From: Saccharina japonica
Lineage: Eukaryota; Sar; Phaeophyceae; Laminariales; Laminariaceae
Length of the DNA: 64,000 nt
Assembly (NCBI GenBank): GCA_008828725.1
Contig: MEHQ01003762.1
Location: 1,190,331-1,254,330, forward strand
Direction of reading: 5' to 3'
The translations under genes were made by a program, and so were the position numbers. The notes below the pieces were generated by a model that was not told the origin of the DNA, did no database searches, and saw only the letters and a list, made by a program, of their open reading frames with translations. Positions 1 to 13,300 of this stretch are shown one piece after another. How positions within the stretch are numbered: position 1 is the stretch's first letter; the number at the start of each line of letters is the position of its first letter.

Positions 1-180
1 GGTAGGGTGCATCTCGCCTTTTATACGACTCGCCTAACGCATCACGGCGCTTCGCGCTTGGTGCAGGCATTTTCTTTCTGCTTGGTGAAAACCCAACGGG
101 CTCCATCCCAGCCTTGTAGGGATGCGAGGGTCTACGGCAATACCACTACGGCCTTACACGACATGACCCCAACCCCCCCC
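1..180 (+). mobile_element. Poly(C)-tailed SINE-like element, copy 1 (3' part)
   Basis: The 3' part of the ~530-bp family, cut by the window edge. It matches the other copies from the GACTCGCC... region to the end (GGGATGCGAGGGTCTA, ACTACGGCC, then a run of C). It lies head-to-tail with copy 2. Confidence 0.8.
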
Positions 181-205
181 GCCCGGGTACATACGCAGTA
201 TAGAT

Positions 206-710
206 GTTGGGTTGATTGTTTTTTCTGACGACAGCGTAGCACATGCCTCGTACTGCGTGAGCGAGACAAGCAGGCTACCGTTTGTTTGCTTTGACAGTGA
301 CCACTGCTGGCGGTTGAGTCGGATCATTTCAGAGGGGCGACCAAATGTTATTCCGCACGAGGGGGATGTGGGCCTTAGCTTACTATAGTGTGTATATGCT
401 AACGCACCCGCGAGGTGCTGGCACGGTTTACTCATTGCTCCCTCCAGAAGTGGCCACACCAGAAAAATAATGGGTTCATTCGAACCCGTCTTCAATTGCA
501 CGTTCGCCTCAAAAACGGCTCCTAGCAGGATGCGGCTCACCCTTCAAGCGAATCGCCCAAAACCTTACAGAGCTTCGCGTTTAATTTTAATTTAAGTAGT
601 GTCTGCCGTGTCGATGAAAACCCGAAGTTCTCCGGCCCGGCAATTTAGAGATGCGAGGGCCGAGTGTCATACGACTACGGCCATGCATGACATGAGCACC
701 CCCCTCCCCC
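206..710 (+). mobile_element. Poly(C)-tailed SINE-like element, copy 2 (old, diverged)
   Basis: A full-length but diverged copy. Landmarks shared with the 30-kb and 41-kb copies are CTGCGTGAGC.AGACAA, CTGGCGGT, TCCGCACGAGG, AGTGGCCACACCAGAAA, GGATGC.GCTCACCCTTCA and the final GGGCC...ATGACATGAGCACCCCCC. It has no coding capacity. Confidence 0.75.
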
Positions 711-1056
711 ATGAAACGTGTATTCCGTTCCCGTACCCAAATATTTACGACGTGTACATCGACTGCAAGTACACTACAGTACTACAAATACAATACTATC
801 ACCTTGAGGAGTCACAGTCCTCATCGACAACATCGCGAGCTCCTCCTCCTCCTCCTCCTCCTGGCTGGGAAACACAATCGCTAGTGTCTCGCCCTCTAAC
901 GGGCCCCACGGCCCTTGACAGGCGAAAGAAGGCTTGTCCATCCAGACATATTGCGGGTTTTTCCCTATCGGAGGTTACTTGTATCCCATTACTATTATCC
1001 TCATAAATCGAAGACACTTCGTCCCCCCTTAACCAGGCACGGGGTACAAAGGAACC
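711..1056. other. Gene A 3' flank
   Basis: Holds a (CTC)n run at 838-863. No other feature recognised. Confidence 0.6.
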
Positions 1057-1320
1057 CTACTCTCGGCTAAGCATCTCGGTGATGTCGTTGAAGGTTGGCC
1101 GGTCCCGTGATACTCCAGCCCAGCACGCCTTCATGATATCAGCCATATCGGTGGGCGCGTCAGAAGGGATATCCAGACGATCGTCTTTGATCATCACGCG
1201 CACGTAAATATTTCGAAGACACTCGTCCGCCCAAGGGATTTGTCGGGAGAGCACTTCCCACACCACCACTCCGAAGCTGTACACGTCGCTTTCGTAGGAT
1301 GTACCCTGAGCATCAAGCAC
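1057..1320 (-). CDS. Gene A exon 12: kinase C-lobe, subdomains IX-XI, stop codon
   Basis: This terminal exon encodes 87 residues and a TAG stop. It opens directly after the APE of the preceding exon, and contains the SDVYSFGVVVWEVL helix-F motif, an I-P-W stretch and the C-terminal CW..... RP.F helix with the invariant Arg. I chose the acceptor CTAAG at 1321 rather than the CAG at 1306 because it restores an unbroken APEVL before the glycine-rich turn. Only two residues follow the last kinase helix, so there is no C-terminal tail. Confidence 0.9.
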   Translation of the reverse strand: MLDAQGTSYESDVYSFGVVVWEVLSRQIPWADECLRNIYVRVMIKDDRLDIPSDAPTDMADIMKACWAGVSRDRPTFNDITEMLSRE

Positions 1321-4300
1321 CTTAGCGAATCGGACGATAGATTAGGGGTATGTAACAGGATTAAAGACGATCAGCGTCGTTGTCAAAACAGGTTCACCCC
1401 CGGTCCATGCTACAGGGAAAGTTGTGTATTTTTAAGTCCAGTTAGTTTGAAACAGACGGGGCCCTTGAACTGACGGACGGTAAATTATCATGGCACTGGC
1501 ATCAGTACGACACATGCCATTTGTGCTACGGGAGTGGGGTCTCGTTAATACGTACCAGGTATTGTTTTCTGCCGCCCAGAGCCACTAGGCCGAGTCAATA
1601 CCGTAATCATGTGCGGTCTAAAACTTTCGTTCCTAATAAGATGGTTTATTTCGCTGTGCCAAAACATGAGTTTCAACTATCGTCGGGTGAGGCACGGATC
1701 CCTCCAGCCCGCGTGGCATCAACGCAGCGGCAAAGGAGGGGGGTAGGCCCCATACCGCAGCATCGGTCACTATAAACGTGGTGCGTTGTATACCTAGCTG
1801 TTGCGGCTGTTCGTCGAATTCTGCTTAAATGCCTTCTCTAAATGGAGTTGACAGCGACCCAAAGAGCTTATCATTTACTGAGAGCCACATTTCGTGCACA
1901 CCTCTTTAACGTGTATCTCGCTAACCACGCAGGGACATGGTCGATACTATTTGCACCGGAAAACATGTTTAGAGTGCAGCGACGTGCATGGAATTCGCTT
2001 GGCTCTACAGGTGTGCGAGTACTAGAGTGAACAAAACAAAACTACCACCGATAACCTAAACGGCACGTAGCTGGAACAAGGCCTTCACATACTCCGACGG
2101 GTACCTTGGTCTATACACAAACAAAAACGGAGGAAAACTGAAGCAGTTGTGGAATACGCTACTCTTCATAATAACAGGCCATCGTAACTCTTGGGCAGGC
2201 CGCAGCAGTCAAGTCGCCCTGCAAGTCTCGCTCTGGCATCCTACGCTTGCTAAGGAAGGGATGCCACCCACCACTAACCCTGAGTCTACTTAACTCTGTA
2301 TGACGAGCTCGGAGCACTCACGCAACGAACGACTTGGAGCCACCGTGCATCTACAATAGTGTAGTGGGTAGGTACAGCGCTGCATATAAGGGTTACCCTG
2401 ATTAATAAAACATGGCGCGGTAGGGGCACGCCTGCGATTTTCAGAGGCTCCTGACTCGAATATCTTGAATATACTGTAGGATCTCCATTACCTGATACCT
2501 TTATACCTTTGATGCATGCTACGATATGGGCGCACCTAACGTTTGCGAGGCTAGCCGACCCTAACCAACATTAATCGTGCAACCCGATCGAAGATCCCAG
2601 GGTCTACGTTGATACAACACACAACTTCATGGTGTTGTAGCGACAAGGCATAGTTGAAGATCCAGTCCCTCAGTTGTTGAGCCTCGGCAGTCATCACCAA
2701 CGTTTGGCCAAATGTTACTACCGCTATCGATAACATAACATAACATATCTACAGTATATATATACATTGAACACATACTTCGTATACATTATGGGTATGT
2801 GGGTTTAACTCGGCGTAAACTTCTGTGGCCTAAGTGCAAACGAAAACATGTTTGCAACGCAAACGGATTACCGGGGAGAGGGTACGGGCAGACCTCCGTC
2901 AGGCTGAAATATCTACTATCGATACGTCGGTTAATATACAAAATGCTACAATTAATACGCTTACAGCAGTACGAGTCTACACCTATAATATTTGTTACTA
3001 TTAATACTACTGTAGGTATAGCACTATGTATACGATACACCAATGCTGGGTTGCGTTTGTGCAGTAGGCCTTTCAGAAACGATTTCCGTGATTAATAGCC
3101 GGGGTCAGAAGTGCAGTTCCACGCTTGAATTAAAACGTCTCTAAAACATCTGTTGTATACCCCCCTCACCGTCAGACCTCCTATTTCGCTAAACCAGATG
3201 TTACCTCTGGAGCGGCCCACGCGTAGCTCATTTGTTGTCTTTGGCTTGAAGTGGTGGTGTATGTAGCCAGGCCCGTGGAGTTCGTGAGCTGCGGCCACTT
3301 CGATGTCCCGAAATCCGCAATCTGCGAAATAAAAGAAGGGGTTATCGGCGTCATTGTTACGATTAAGGTGCGCGAGATTCATCTTTGCCATTAGCGTAGA
3401 CGAAGGTGGTCTTTGCGAACCTTGAGAGTAGGGCTTCGTCTATATGAGTGCGCGAGAATTGCTCCTCTCACGCCCAACGACTACATACTATATAGTATAT
3501 AGGCTTATCGAACAACGTTTGTAGTAGAGTTCCTTCTTTTCATGTGTTTTTTTTTCAATTGCTACATTCTGTTCAAGGTTTATGTATATATATGTAACCT
3601 AACACAGGACGGCCACTGTAAGCGTTCGTGACTGTTTGTTCGCTGTTCATTTTGCGCAATTTGGGAAGCATTCGTGTACCCAAGAAGAAAACGAGGGGAA
3701 ACACTTCACCGAAAATATCGACTCAAAACTTGTCTTGAGTTTCGGAAAATACAAAGGGCGCGTACTTAGGTAGGAGTGCGCTTTAACAATTATGCGGGCC
3801 CTTGGGAACTCTAAGGACGTGGTGCGATAGGGGGTGGAACTTTATGGCACAAACAATGGTGGAGACTGACAGATTGCTCAACTGTGAAGCTTCCCGGTAT
3901 CTTCTTTGCGATTCACAGTATTATTCGTTGTACACCTAGGCTGTGGTTTTGTTCGTCGGGGTAAGCGTGCGTATATTTGGTAAAAATCACCCTTTTCGAG
4001 AGGCGTGGAGTACCGAGTGAGGAGGCTCAGAATCACATACCAGGCACCCTGCTGCCCTTCTTATGTCACGCCCCTAGCCCTCAATCAATACCCGGCCTGA
4101 AGGGGCATCGTATGCTAACCCCGTTGAACGAGGCCAGGCCCTAGGAATACAACGAATCGTACTGTATCACATAAATGGGATCACAACGATATTGGATATC
4201 GGCTCAATTCAGGAGCCCTTTTCAGCCTGACAACAAAACGGCCAAGCCGTTACATCCCTATCCTTGCGATGCATTGTCTAGAGAGTCCGCCGCCGTCACC

Positions 4301-7300
4301 CATAGATGTGGACACGCCCAGCACCGACACGCCGTTCAAAGCTAAAGTATCATATACCAGGTACTGACTTCCAAGGATCTTGTAGATGGCACTGCTGTAC
4401 CTTGGCTCTGCCGTTTCCGTCGAACAGCACGTTAGGAGACTTCAGGTCTCCATGAACTGTCTCCTTATGATGCAAGAACGACATCCCGGCGCAGATGTCT
4501 CCCACAATACGTCGAGCATGGGTCTCTTCCAGCGGTTCCACAGCAGCCTTCAGCAGCGCGCGTAGATCCCCGCCCGGGAGCAACTCCATGACCAGGACGA
4601 GGCAATCTCTACGAGACGTGATCGCTCCGTAGACATTCACGGTGTGCGGACTTCTCAGTCGGATCATGGCTTGCAACTCCCTCCAGAACGCTTTCCGTAG
4701 GCTGTTGCAATTGCTCACGTTGGGTTCAAGGTGCTTGATGCCGCATGTCATGCCTTCCTTTAGACTTGCTAGTCTCCCGAATTCGTGCTCGACTTGTACC
4801 ACCTAGAGCGAGACATTCAGTAGTATCGGGGGTAGGAAGTCGTTATTTTTGTGTATGGGAACTACAAGTAAAACGCCTTCGTGCTGCGACTGCAGCCAAA
4901 AACAGCAACATGGCTAACAAATATCAAAATATCACGACGGAAGACAATATGCGACTAGGATGGAAACGGCAAGATCGACCACACCTAGTGCCAACACAAT
5001 TTCATTTCGCGATAGATTGTGGGTAACGGCGACATTTCGATATCTTGTGACTGCTATCTTGGTAGGCCGGGGGGGGGGGGGCGTACTCATTTGTTGCTTG
5101 CCTTAGTCATTTGACCATTGACCACGCATCCCTTTCGAGACGGAGCACCGTTCCTACTCCTAATAGAGACACCTCCAACATTTGGGCGCTCATTACGTTG
5201 TTTCCATATATTACAGAGAAACCTTTTGCTAATCTTATCCCCTTCCTGCTTCGCCGCCTGTGGCCACCATCTATCTCCTAAGATAGCGATCGTTTTCTCG
5301 CTACTATTTAGTGTACCAAACTGCTCCATGTCACACTCGTCTATTTTCCTCATCTCCTCCTCTAGCACATCCCTTTCCTCCTTGTACCTTTCACATTCTC
5401 CCACTATGTGAACTCTACTCTCTATGGCTTTGCCACATGGGCACATCTGTGCCTCTACTTCCTCCTCCTCCCGGCTACTGGTATACCTCCTTCTTCTTTC
5501 TGGCAGGTCCAGGTCCCCTACACGAAATCGCAGTTTCAGCTTTTTCGCGAAGTCCATTGGGCCGTGCAGATACCTTTTCATTCCTATTCCTTCTCTCAAC
5601 CCCCCGTACATCTCTAAGTGTTCTTCCCCTTCCACCTTCTTTCTCAGTGCTAGCCTTTCCCTTCTTTCTATCCTTTCTTTCACTTCTGTCTTGTATCCGC
5701 TAAATTTCTCTATGGCCAGCGTCTCTTTTTGGTTTCCTATTTCCTTCCATACTTTCTCGACTACGCTATCCCACCTTATTCCAGCTCGCCCTTTGGTTAC
5801 TTTCTCCCATACAGCTTTATCGGCTATGGCTGGCAACCTCTTATTTGGCATGTTCTTTACTTTATATTGCCATTTCAACTTACGCACGTCTCTATTTGTC
5901 TTAAGTGGGTACATTCCCAGTTCTGCTCTCAATACTGTATTACTCGTCGTACTTGAGCATCCTAGTACTTTTTTAGCTGCTGTCATCTGTACTGTTTCCA
6001 GCTGTTTTACGAGCTTCGCGTTCCCTTCCCATACTTCTCCTGCATATTCTAGCTTTGGTACAATCACATTCATCAGTATACATCTCTTAATTCTAGTGTC
6101 AAGGTGCGAGTCTGTTAGGACTGCTTCCATCTTGCCTACGTGTGCCTTACCCTTGCCTATTATTTTATTTATGTGTGCATCCCAAGAGCAATCTTTTGAG
6201 ATTTCTACGCCAAGGTACGTATACTGGTCTACGATCGGTAATTCATCTTCTCCCCACTTCCACTTACAAGTTACCGGACTCTCCTTATCTTCGTTACATA
6301 CAACTACTGCGCACTTTTTTACGTTCGCCGTCACTCTCCACTTCCTGGTGTACTCGATTGCCTTCTCTATTTGTTTCTGCAGTCCTTCGGGTGTTTCTGA
6401 TATGCAAACGAAATCATCAGCAAACATCAATCCCGACACCGTATCTTCCCCCACCGTGACTCCCTGCGATGCTGCTTCTACTGCTACTATCATGTCATTA
6501 ATGTATACCTTGAATAGGTTAGGTGATAGCGTACATCCCTGGGCAACTCCCTGTAGGATATCAACGTACTTCGATATTTCCCCGTCCAACATCACAGCAC
6601 TTCTCGCACATTCCGTCATCTTCTTCATCATTCTCCACATCTTTCCTCTTATCCCTATTTCCCACAACTTTTTCCACAGCCCATTTCTCCATACTGTATC
6701 GTAGGCCTTCTGTACATCTAAAAAGAAACAGTACGTTGTTAGCCCCGCGTCTTTCCTGCCTTGGATTATCTTACCTAATGTGTACACATGATCGACGCAG
6801 CTACGGTTTGGCCTAAATCCTGCTTGCCCTTCGCTAATCTTTTCTTCCTTCTCCATCATTGTTCCCATTCTATCGTTCAAAATCTTACAGAACGTTTTAC
6901 CTACAGTGCTTAGTAGCGTTATTCCCCTATAGTTACCCGGGTCAGCCTTGTCTCCTTTCTTAAACAAGTTTACTACTACTCCTTCTCTCCATCTCTTAGG
7001 TGCGTACTCGTTTTTCCATATCCAGTTATACAACTTAACCATCATGGTAAGCATTCCTTCTCCCCCGTACTTCATAAATTCATTAACTATTTGGTCTGCC
7101 CCTGCTGCCTTTCTATTCTTAAGTTTAGCTACACACTTCTTAACTTCTTCTCTTGTGAACTCTCCCTGTAACCCTTCTGAACCACTGTCTTCCCTTTCTG
7201 ATGCATCTACGTTCGCCTCCGCCCACGCGTTGATATCTTTCTCAAATTCTTTGTCGAACGTTTCGTTGGTTGTGGGCGTCCCTAGCTTGCGGTAATGCTC

Positions 7301-10300
7301 TACAAGTACTTCCCTTTTCCCCTTCGAACTACTAACCATTTTACCGTTCTGTGCTCTTAATGTAGCTATCCCCGTATCTGCCTCTCCTGCTTGTTTGCCT
7401 AGTATCCCTTTTATCCCTACCCACATCTGCTTCATCCCGCCATCAAAGTCTTCATTCGTTTTAGTAACTACGTCTTTCCATACCCCTTTCTTCTTCTTCT
7501 CAACCACCTTTTTTACTTTATTTCTAGCAATACCATACTCCTCCCATCCTGACGTAGTTTTGCTCGATGCGTATCTTGCGTGTGCCTTTCTCCTTACTCC
7601 TATAGCCTCTTTTACTTCGTCATCCCACCATTTTACTGCTCTATTGCATATTATCAACTTCTTTCCTATTACTTTACTTGCTGTGGTCTTGACCAATTTC
7701 TCCCATCCTTCTATTATCCTCGCTCCTGCATTATCTCTCTCTATATTGTTCTTTGTCGTACCTATGCTTTCCAGCAGATCGGAAAAATGCTCTGCATTTT
7801 TAGTCATCTCTTCTTGGAACTCTTCCCGTTTTTCCTTTACTTCTAGTTTATCTATTCGCCATCTGTACAATTTCCTACCGCGCCTATTTTTGATAACTCT
7901 CGTCTGCTGGCTGTCTGTCCATATTAGGCAGTGATCCGTAGTTCCTACGTCCGCTGCGCATACATGTACTTCAGTTTCCTTACTACTTCCGTTTTCTACC
8001 ACTATAAAGTCAAGAACGGAGCTTTCTCCCTTTTGTATGCACTGTCTAGTCCATTCTGGCTCTGGCTTGTTTGCTCTACCGTTCAGAGTCTTCATCTCAT
8101 TGTTCTTAAGGAATTTCAGCATCTCTTCCCCGTTCTTATTCTTTGTTACTTCCCCATACTGTCCAATGTTCTCGTTCGGGTTGCTTGCCTTCCCAATTCT
8201 TGAGTTAAAATCTCCGACTAGTACTACTTCTCCTTGTCTTTTATATTTTTGTACATCTACTGCTATTTCTCCGAACTTCTTCTGTATATCTTTGACCGTA
8301 CTCTTCGACTCTGGGGGCATATAGATGTTTCCTAAGAAATAATCTTTCGCTCCCCTCTCCCCTGGTATCTTTATCCAGATGCTTTCATCGAATTTCGTGT
8401 CTTTGATCACTTCTATTATGTCACACAGGTATTCTTTTACTAGGAACCCTACTCCCCCCGCCCCCCTATTCTTCTTGTTCTGTCCCTTTCTCTTTTTCCC
8501 TATCCATGCGTACTCTCCAATTGTGCATCCTATTTCGCCCCCCTCTTTTTCCCACGACTCTTGAATTCCCACTATGTCTAAATCGCGCTCACTTACTTGT
8601 TCGGCTATTTCTATCCTCTTGCGCTCTTCCGTGGCGAATCCACATACGTTCCATGACCCTATTCTCAGCTTCTTCTTCGTTTCATTGTTCGCTCGACTCT
8701 TGTTTTTCGTTTTTTCTCCTTCGTTGCTACTTCTGTGTTCTTTTCTTTGAGCTTTCTGACTGTTTCCGTTTCTGGTTTTGTCTTTTTGCTCTACGCCACT
8801 GTGTTTCTCTCCCATTCCCTTTGGGCCAGTTACTGTTTCCTGCCTCCCCTTACCTTCGTTCACCCTAGGACTACGTCTTAGATTCGCTATTCCATTAGCT
8901 ATACATACCCTCCACCCTAGTCTTCTAACCCATGCCGACACTTGTTCTGTCTCTAATCTCTGCCACTCCATGCTCGCTTTCGGTTTAAGTGTGACTCGAA
9001 AATGCTCTCCCTCCCTTTCTACTTGTCCTAATGCAAAGCAGTATAGTCCTACTTCGTCGCACTTCCTCTTGAACTCTATTCTCGTCATGTCGCTAGGAAC
9101 TCCGAATACCAGCACTACTAGTACTTTACCCTTCCAGTCTTTCTTACTCCACCTACCCTGCCTCACCGTTTTTCTCTGAATCTCTTCCGAGACTATCTCC
9201 AGCTTGTTTTTGTTCGTGTTTGTAGTGGGAAATGTTCAAGTTACTGGGACTTCCCAATCCTAGTACTCGTTGAGGGTCTGGTGTCTTTCAGTTATTTTGC
9301 CGGCGCACCACACTAAATAGTGTTTCCAACACGGGCTCATAGCCTGGAGCCAAGTTCAACACCCTTAACACAAGTACCCCACGTTTGTGTCAGGCGATCT
9401 GCATGGTAACCATCCTGGCGTCTCACGGCCGTATCTTCTATCTTCTTGCCCCGCTGCTGTACTGGTTACTTTCCTCCAGGGAGGTCATTTTTACCGTGCA
9501 AGGTTCAAGGACGGCTTGCATAACACAAAGTCCGGGGGGGGGTGGTTTTCTCGCTACAGCTGCCATGCCAGTGACACCGTTGTGACAATCGAAGAATGTC
9601 CGTCGAGTCACCTTAGCTGCCGCGTTCCGGCCGTTGTAATCCGCCATGTAAACGGACCCGAAGCCCCCCTTTCCAAGGAGCTCGTTTGTTACCGTCACAT
9701 AGCGCTCAGGGATTTCCACCGCGTCAAGTTTGCGCTGGCGCCGCAGGCAGCGAGTCTCCAACAACAAGGCTTGCGCAGAGTCCGTGTGCAATCTCTGCGG
9801 GTTCATAACGGCATCGGCAGGCAGTCATGCGACAAGGGCTGAATTGAAGAAGGGCAGCGGGCAAAAACAGGTATACCTGGTCCGTTTGCGGCCAAAAACA
9901 GGTACATACTTAAAATTAAGTAAAACACGCACTCCACGTGCCCTGCCATTGGTAAAAAAACTCGGTGTACCTGTTTTTGCCTCTTTATAACCCAGGTATA
10001 TATACCTGATTTTGTCTACTCTGCTTGACTTTCACCATTTTGTTTTGTCGTTTTTAAGCCCTTCAGAGTTCCACCCTATGCCCCTATACAAATGCCGACG
10101 TACGCGGAGACCCCCTCCTCCCTTCGCACCTCGCACCACACGCCACTCGAGCGACACACATAATATCTGCCTGCACACCTCCGCCGAAATGATAGACCCC
10201 TTCGAGATTGTGGTTGACTTGGAATACCAGGGGTGTCGCAAGCCGAGAAGGGAGAATACAGCAGCAGGCGTTCGTTCCTCGTACTGTTAATAGCAGCTAC

Positions 10301-13300
10301 TCGTATACGTAGCCACCGGGCGAGCACGAAGAACATGAAAAAACTCTATTTTGCGTTGCAAGGAACGGCAGGTTCGCGGGGTGCGTTTTAAACTTGATTT
10401 TAGTATGTACCTGTTTTTGGCCCCGAACGGACCGGGTGTACCTGTTTTTGGCCGCTGCCCATTGAAGAATACTGTATGCATACCGTTGTTTGTAGTGTGT
10501 TGTCCACATAAAAACGCTCACCTGGACGAACCCCACCTCGACGTTTCAGTGACGGCTCGTTAGCGCGCCGAATAAACATATACCAGTACCTCTTATCACA
10601 TACGGTTTTTAAAATTGGTTCAGCCTGTTCTATGATAGGCCTGATAGTAGAGGTGCGTGCTACGATAGACGCAGCACCACATTTGTATCGCACTCCTCAC
10701 CTGAGGTACGTAACACTGGCGTTTCCATTGTAATGGGCATGCTTATCACGGTGAAACATAGCATGGCCTATTAATACGGTACGTGCTAACGACCACTATT
10801 GTGCAGCACACGTAAGACATCGGGTACTTCCGCAGTTGGGCGTTGCAAATGTTGCTGCCAACTAGGACTACCCGGATCGCAGAACGCGTCCAGAACGAGG
10901 CTCCACCCCGTATTATGATCATGGTTACCGTAGGTTAAGACAACTTCACCTCGGTTCCTTCGGGCTTGATCAACAGGCCACCCCTCAAGTCCTGCCCGAG
11001 CTTGTTCAGCTCGTGTCCAATTTGCACCTGCAAGCCAAACTGGGCGCGCATACGAATGGCACAACACATTTCAGGCACATATCAGTACGATAACTGCTTG
11101 AGTCAGCGACAGCAGACAATGTGATATAAGCAATATGTTTAAACGCGTTGTTTACGTCGTCGCCCACATGTGAAAAACGATATATACTGTACTACATCGA
11201 TAATATACATGTATTCATACTTCGAGTAAGAGTATATTTACTTCTTGAACTCAAAGTCGAACAATCGTACGTCTGTTTGGTCTTTAGCTGCAGAAGCTGT
11301 CAAGTATGGTATTTCAAGGCATGCACGTCCACAGTACTTCAGTGAGTAACCCGAGATACCATTAGGGGGACGTGCCAAGAGTGCCAAGAGTGGAAGTCTG
11401 AGCTTGCAACACGGGCACTCAAACACGCCGCGGGTCTTATATTTCTGCTGTACTTTTGTAAGGGCCCAGGCTTACACACTACATAGGGGCGCACTTGCGT
11501 TTGTCTGGGGCTGCTGACACCATATAGGCCAGACGAGCTCAATTTAGCTTACCCAAACTCAACTTTGACAACAAATGAAAGAGCATCCAGATGACACAGG
11601 CATACAACAAGCATGTTAGGTGCCGTAACCCGCGCAATATACACAGCCCTTCGGAGAAATTAACACGCTGCTTTCCTGGATATAGGGAAGAGGTTCAAGC
11701 GCCGATCGACGCGTCTATGGAATACTCACGACGACATTGCATCCCAATTATCCCACGGTTGAGGTGTCGACATTTTCCATGGTTCGTAAAAACACTCGGC
11801 CCGGAAATGTATGAAATGTGGGCGCTCTCTTGCTTGTTGGGTTTTCTTACGACGCGTGCTGCGTTATGGGTAACAACTACCAGTAACATGTTTGATTAGT
11901 CGTTAGGAAGTCACCCAAAAAATGTTTTTGAGAGCAAAACGAAACTACAACAAGACGAACAATCCTAAAGCCTGTGATCGCCACGAAAAACATTTGTAAA
12001 ACGTTAATGGTTCTCCTGTAAACGATACTGGGCTAAGGATTCCGGTGGGTCAGACTTGGTTTCGCCAACGTTTGCTACCCCTACCGTAAAACGCCTCTTG
12101 TTGCTACCCCTACCGGTGTTTGTATCACAAAAGTATCCGTATTGCCTACCGGTAGTTACTTAGGTGCGGCCCTATCGTCAGTCAAAAGCAACTGCCCAAA
12201 CGGGTTTTCTCTGCTATCGTAGCACGCGTCAACAGTTTTACAGGCCTTTACGAAGCAAACGTGCTCACTCACGTGCAAACGAGAAATCGCGGCTTCGACG
12301 ACCGCCTCCGCTTCCTCCTGCCGCCTTTTGAACAGCGTCGACATCATCACCTGGGAGATTCGTCTCTTGCTCTGGTAAGTTTTGATGATCTCGACTAGGT
12401 CACTGACAGCATCGCGCACGTCCTCAATCAGGAGACGATGTCCCGGTTCTTCACTGTTGCCGACCTAGCGGTTCCCATCGGGGCGCCAGGCAGAAGAAAG
12501 TACAAAGTATTGTTATCTCCGATCGCGGAACGACAACGATAGTAATCTACTGTACTGTAGTCACGTCTTGAAACTGTTGACAAGCATAGCTACACCATAC
12601 AGCGTGCCAAAACTTTATTGTAGCTCTGAAGCCTTCGCCCAACTGCGGCTAGCCTTCTCAGGCCACCGACGGTGCGTGGCAGAGGGCTAGCTTGGAACAA
12701 CCCTTCGAGAAGGAGCTGCTATCAGATGCTTGGGCGATGAAAAATACCACCGGGTTAGGGTATTCGTTTCGTTACCGCAACTACAGTAGTAGCTTTTGTA
12801 GGCGCTTCCCTTGGTAAGTAATAGTTTGCTGCAGGATCAACAGTTCTCTCCTTGTTAGTTCTTACATGGGAATATTATTTCAACAATCAAAACCGCGTCG
12901 CCCAGGGCTTTCATATGTTCATATCTGATGTTTGGAGCAACGGACGCAAAATCGATCTCAAAGTCGTAGCTGAAGCCTGCAGAGCTCAATACACAGTATA
13001 ATCGATATGGAATGCCTCTCGCAAAAGTGTGAGATCTGAGCTTCGTCCGCGACCACTGTATAAAACGGACTAGAGTAGCGATCGCCAAACATAAAAAACA
13101 TGGAACCCAGTATTACGATACCGACGTTCATAATTTGAGGCCACGCGAAACAACGCAACGTCTTGAACAAATCGACAAGAGTAATGTGCACGTACAGGCT
13201 TGGCCTGCTTTCATTGGTTTACCAATAATCGTTTACCCCTATATGCCATAAAGTCAAGAACACTGATGATGCAAGCCCTGGTTTCAGCTGCAACAAATCC

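Noticed and set aside
5424..6704. Long plus-strand ORF (426 codons) and several others at 5.1-9.2 kb
   Set aside because: They run antisense to the intact LINE ORF and have a low-complexity Ser/Phe/Leu composition that mirrors it. They are shadows.
5040..9560. Target-site duplication for the LINE
   Set aside because: The sequence after the poly(C) tail (GGCCTACCAAG on the minus strand) is not repeated upstream of the ORF; only C runs are shared.
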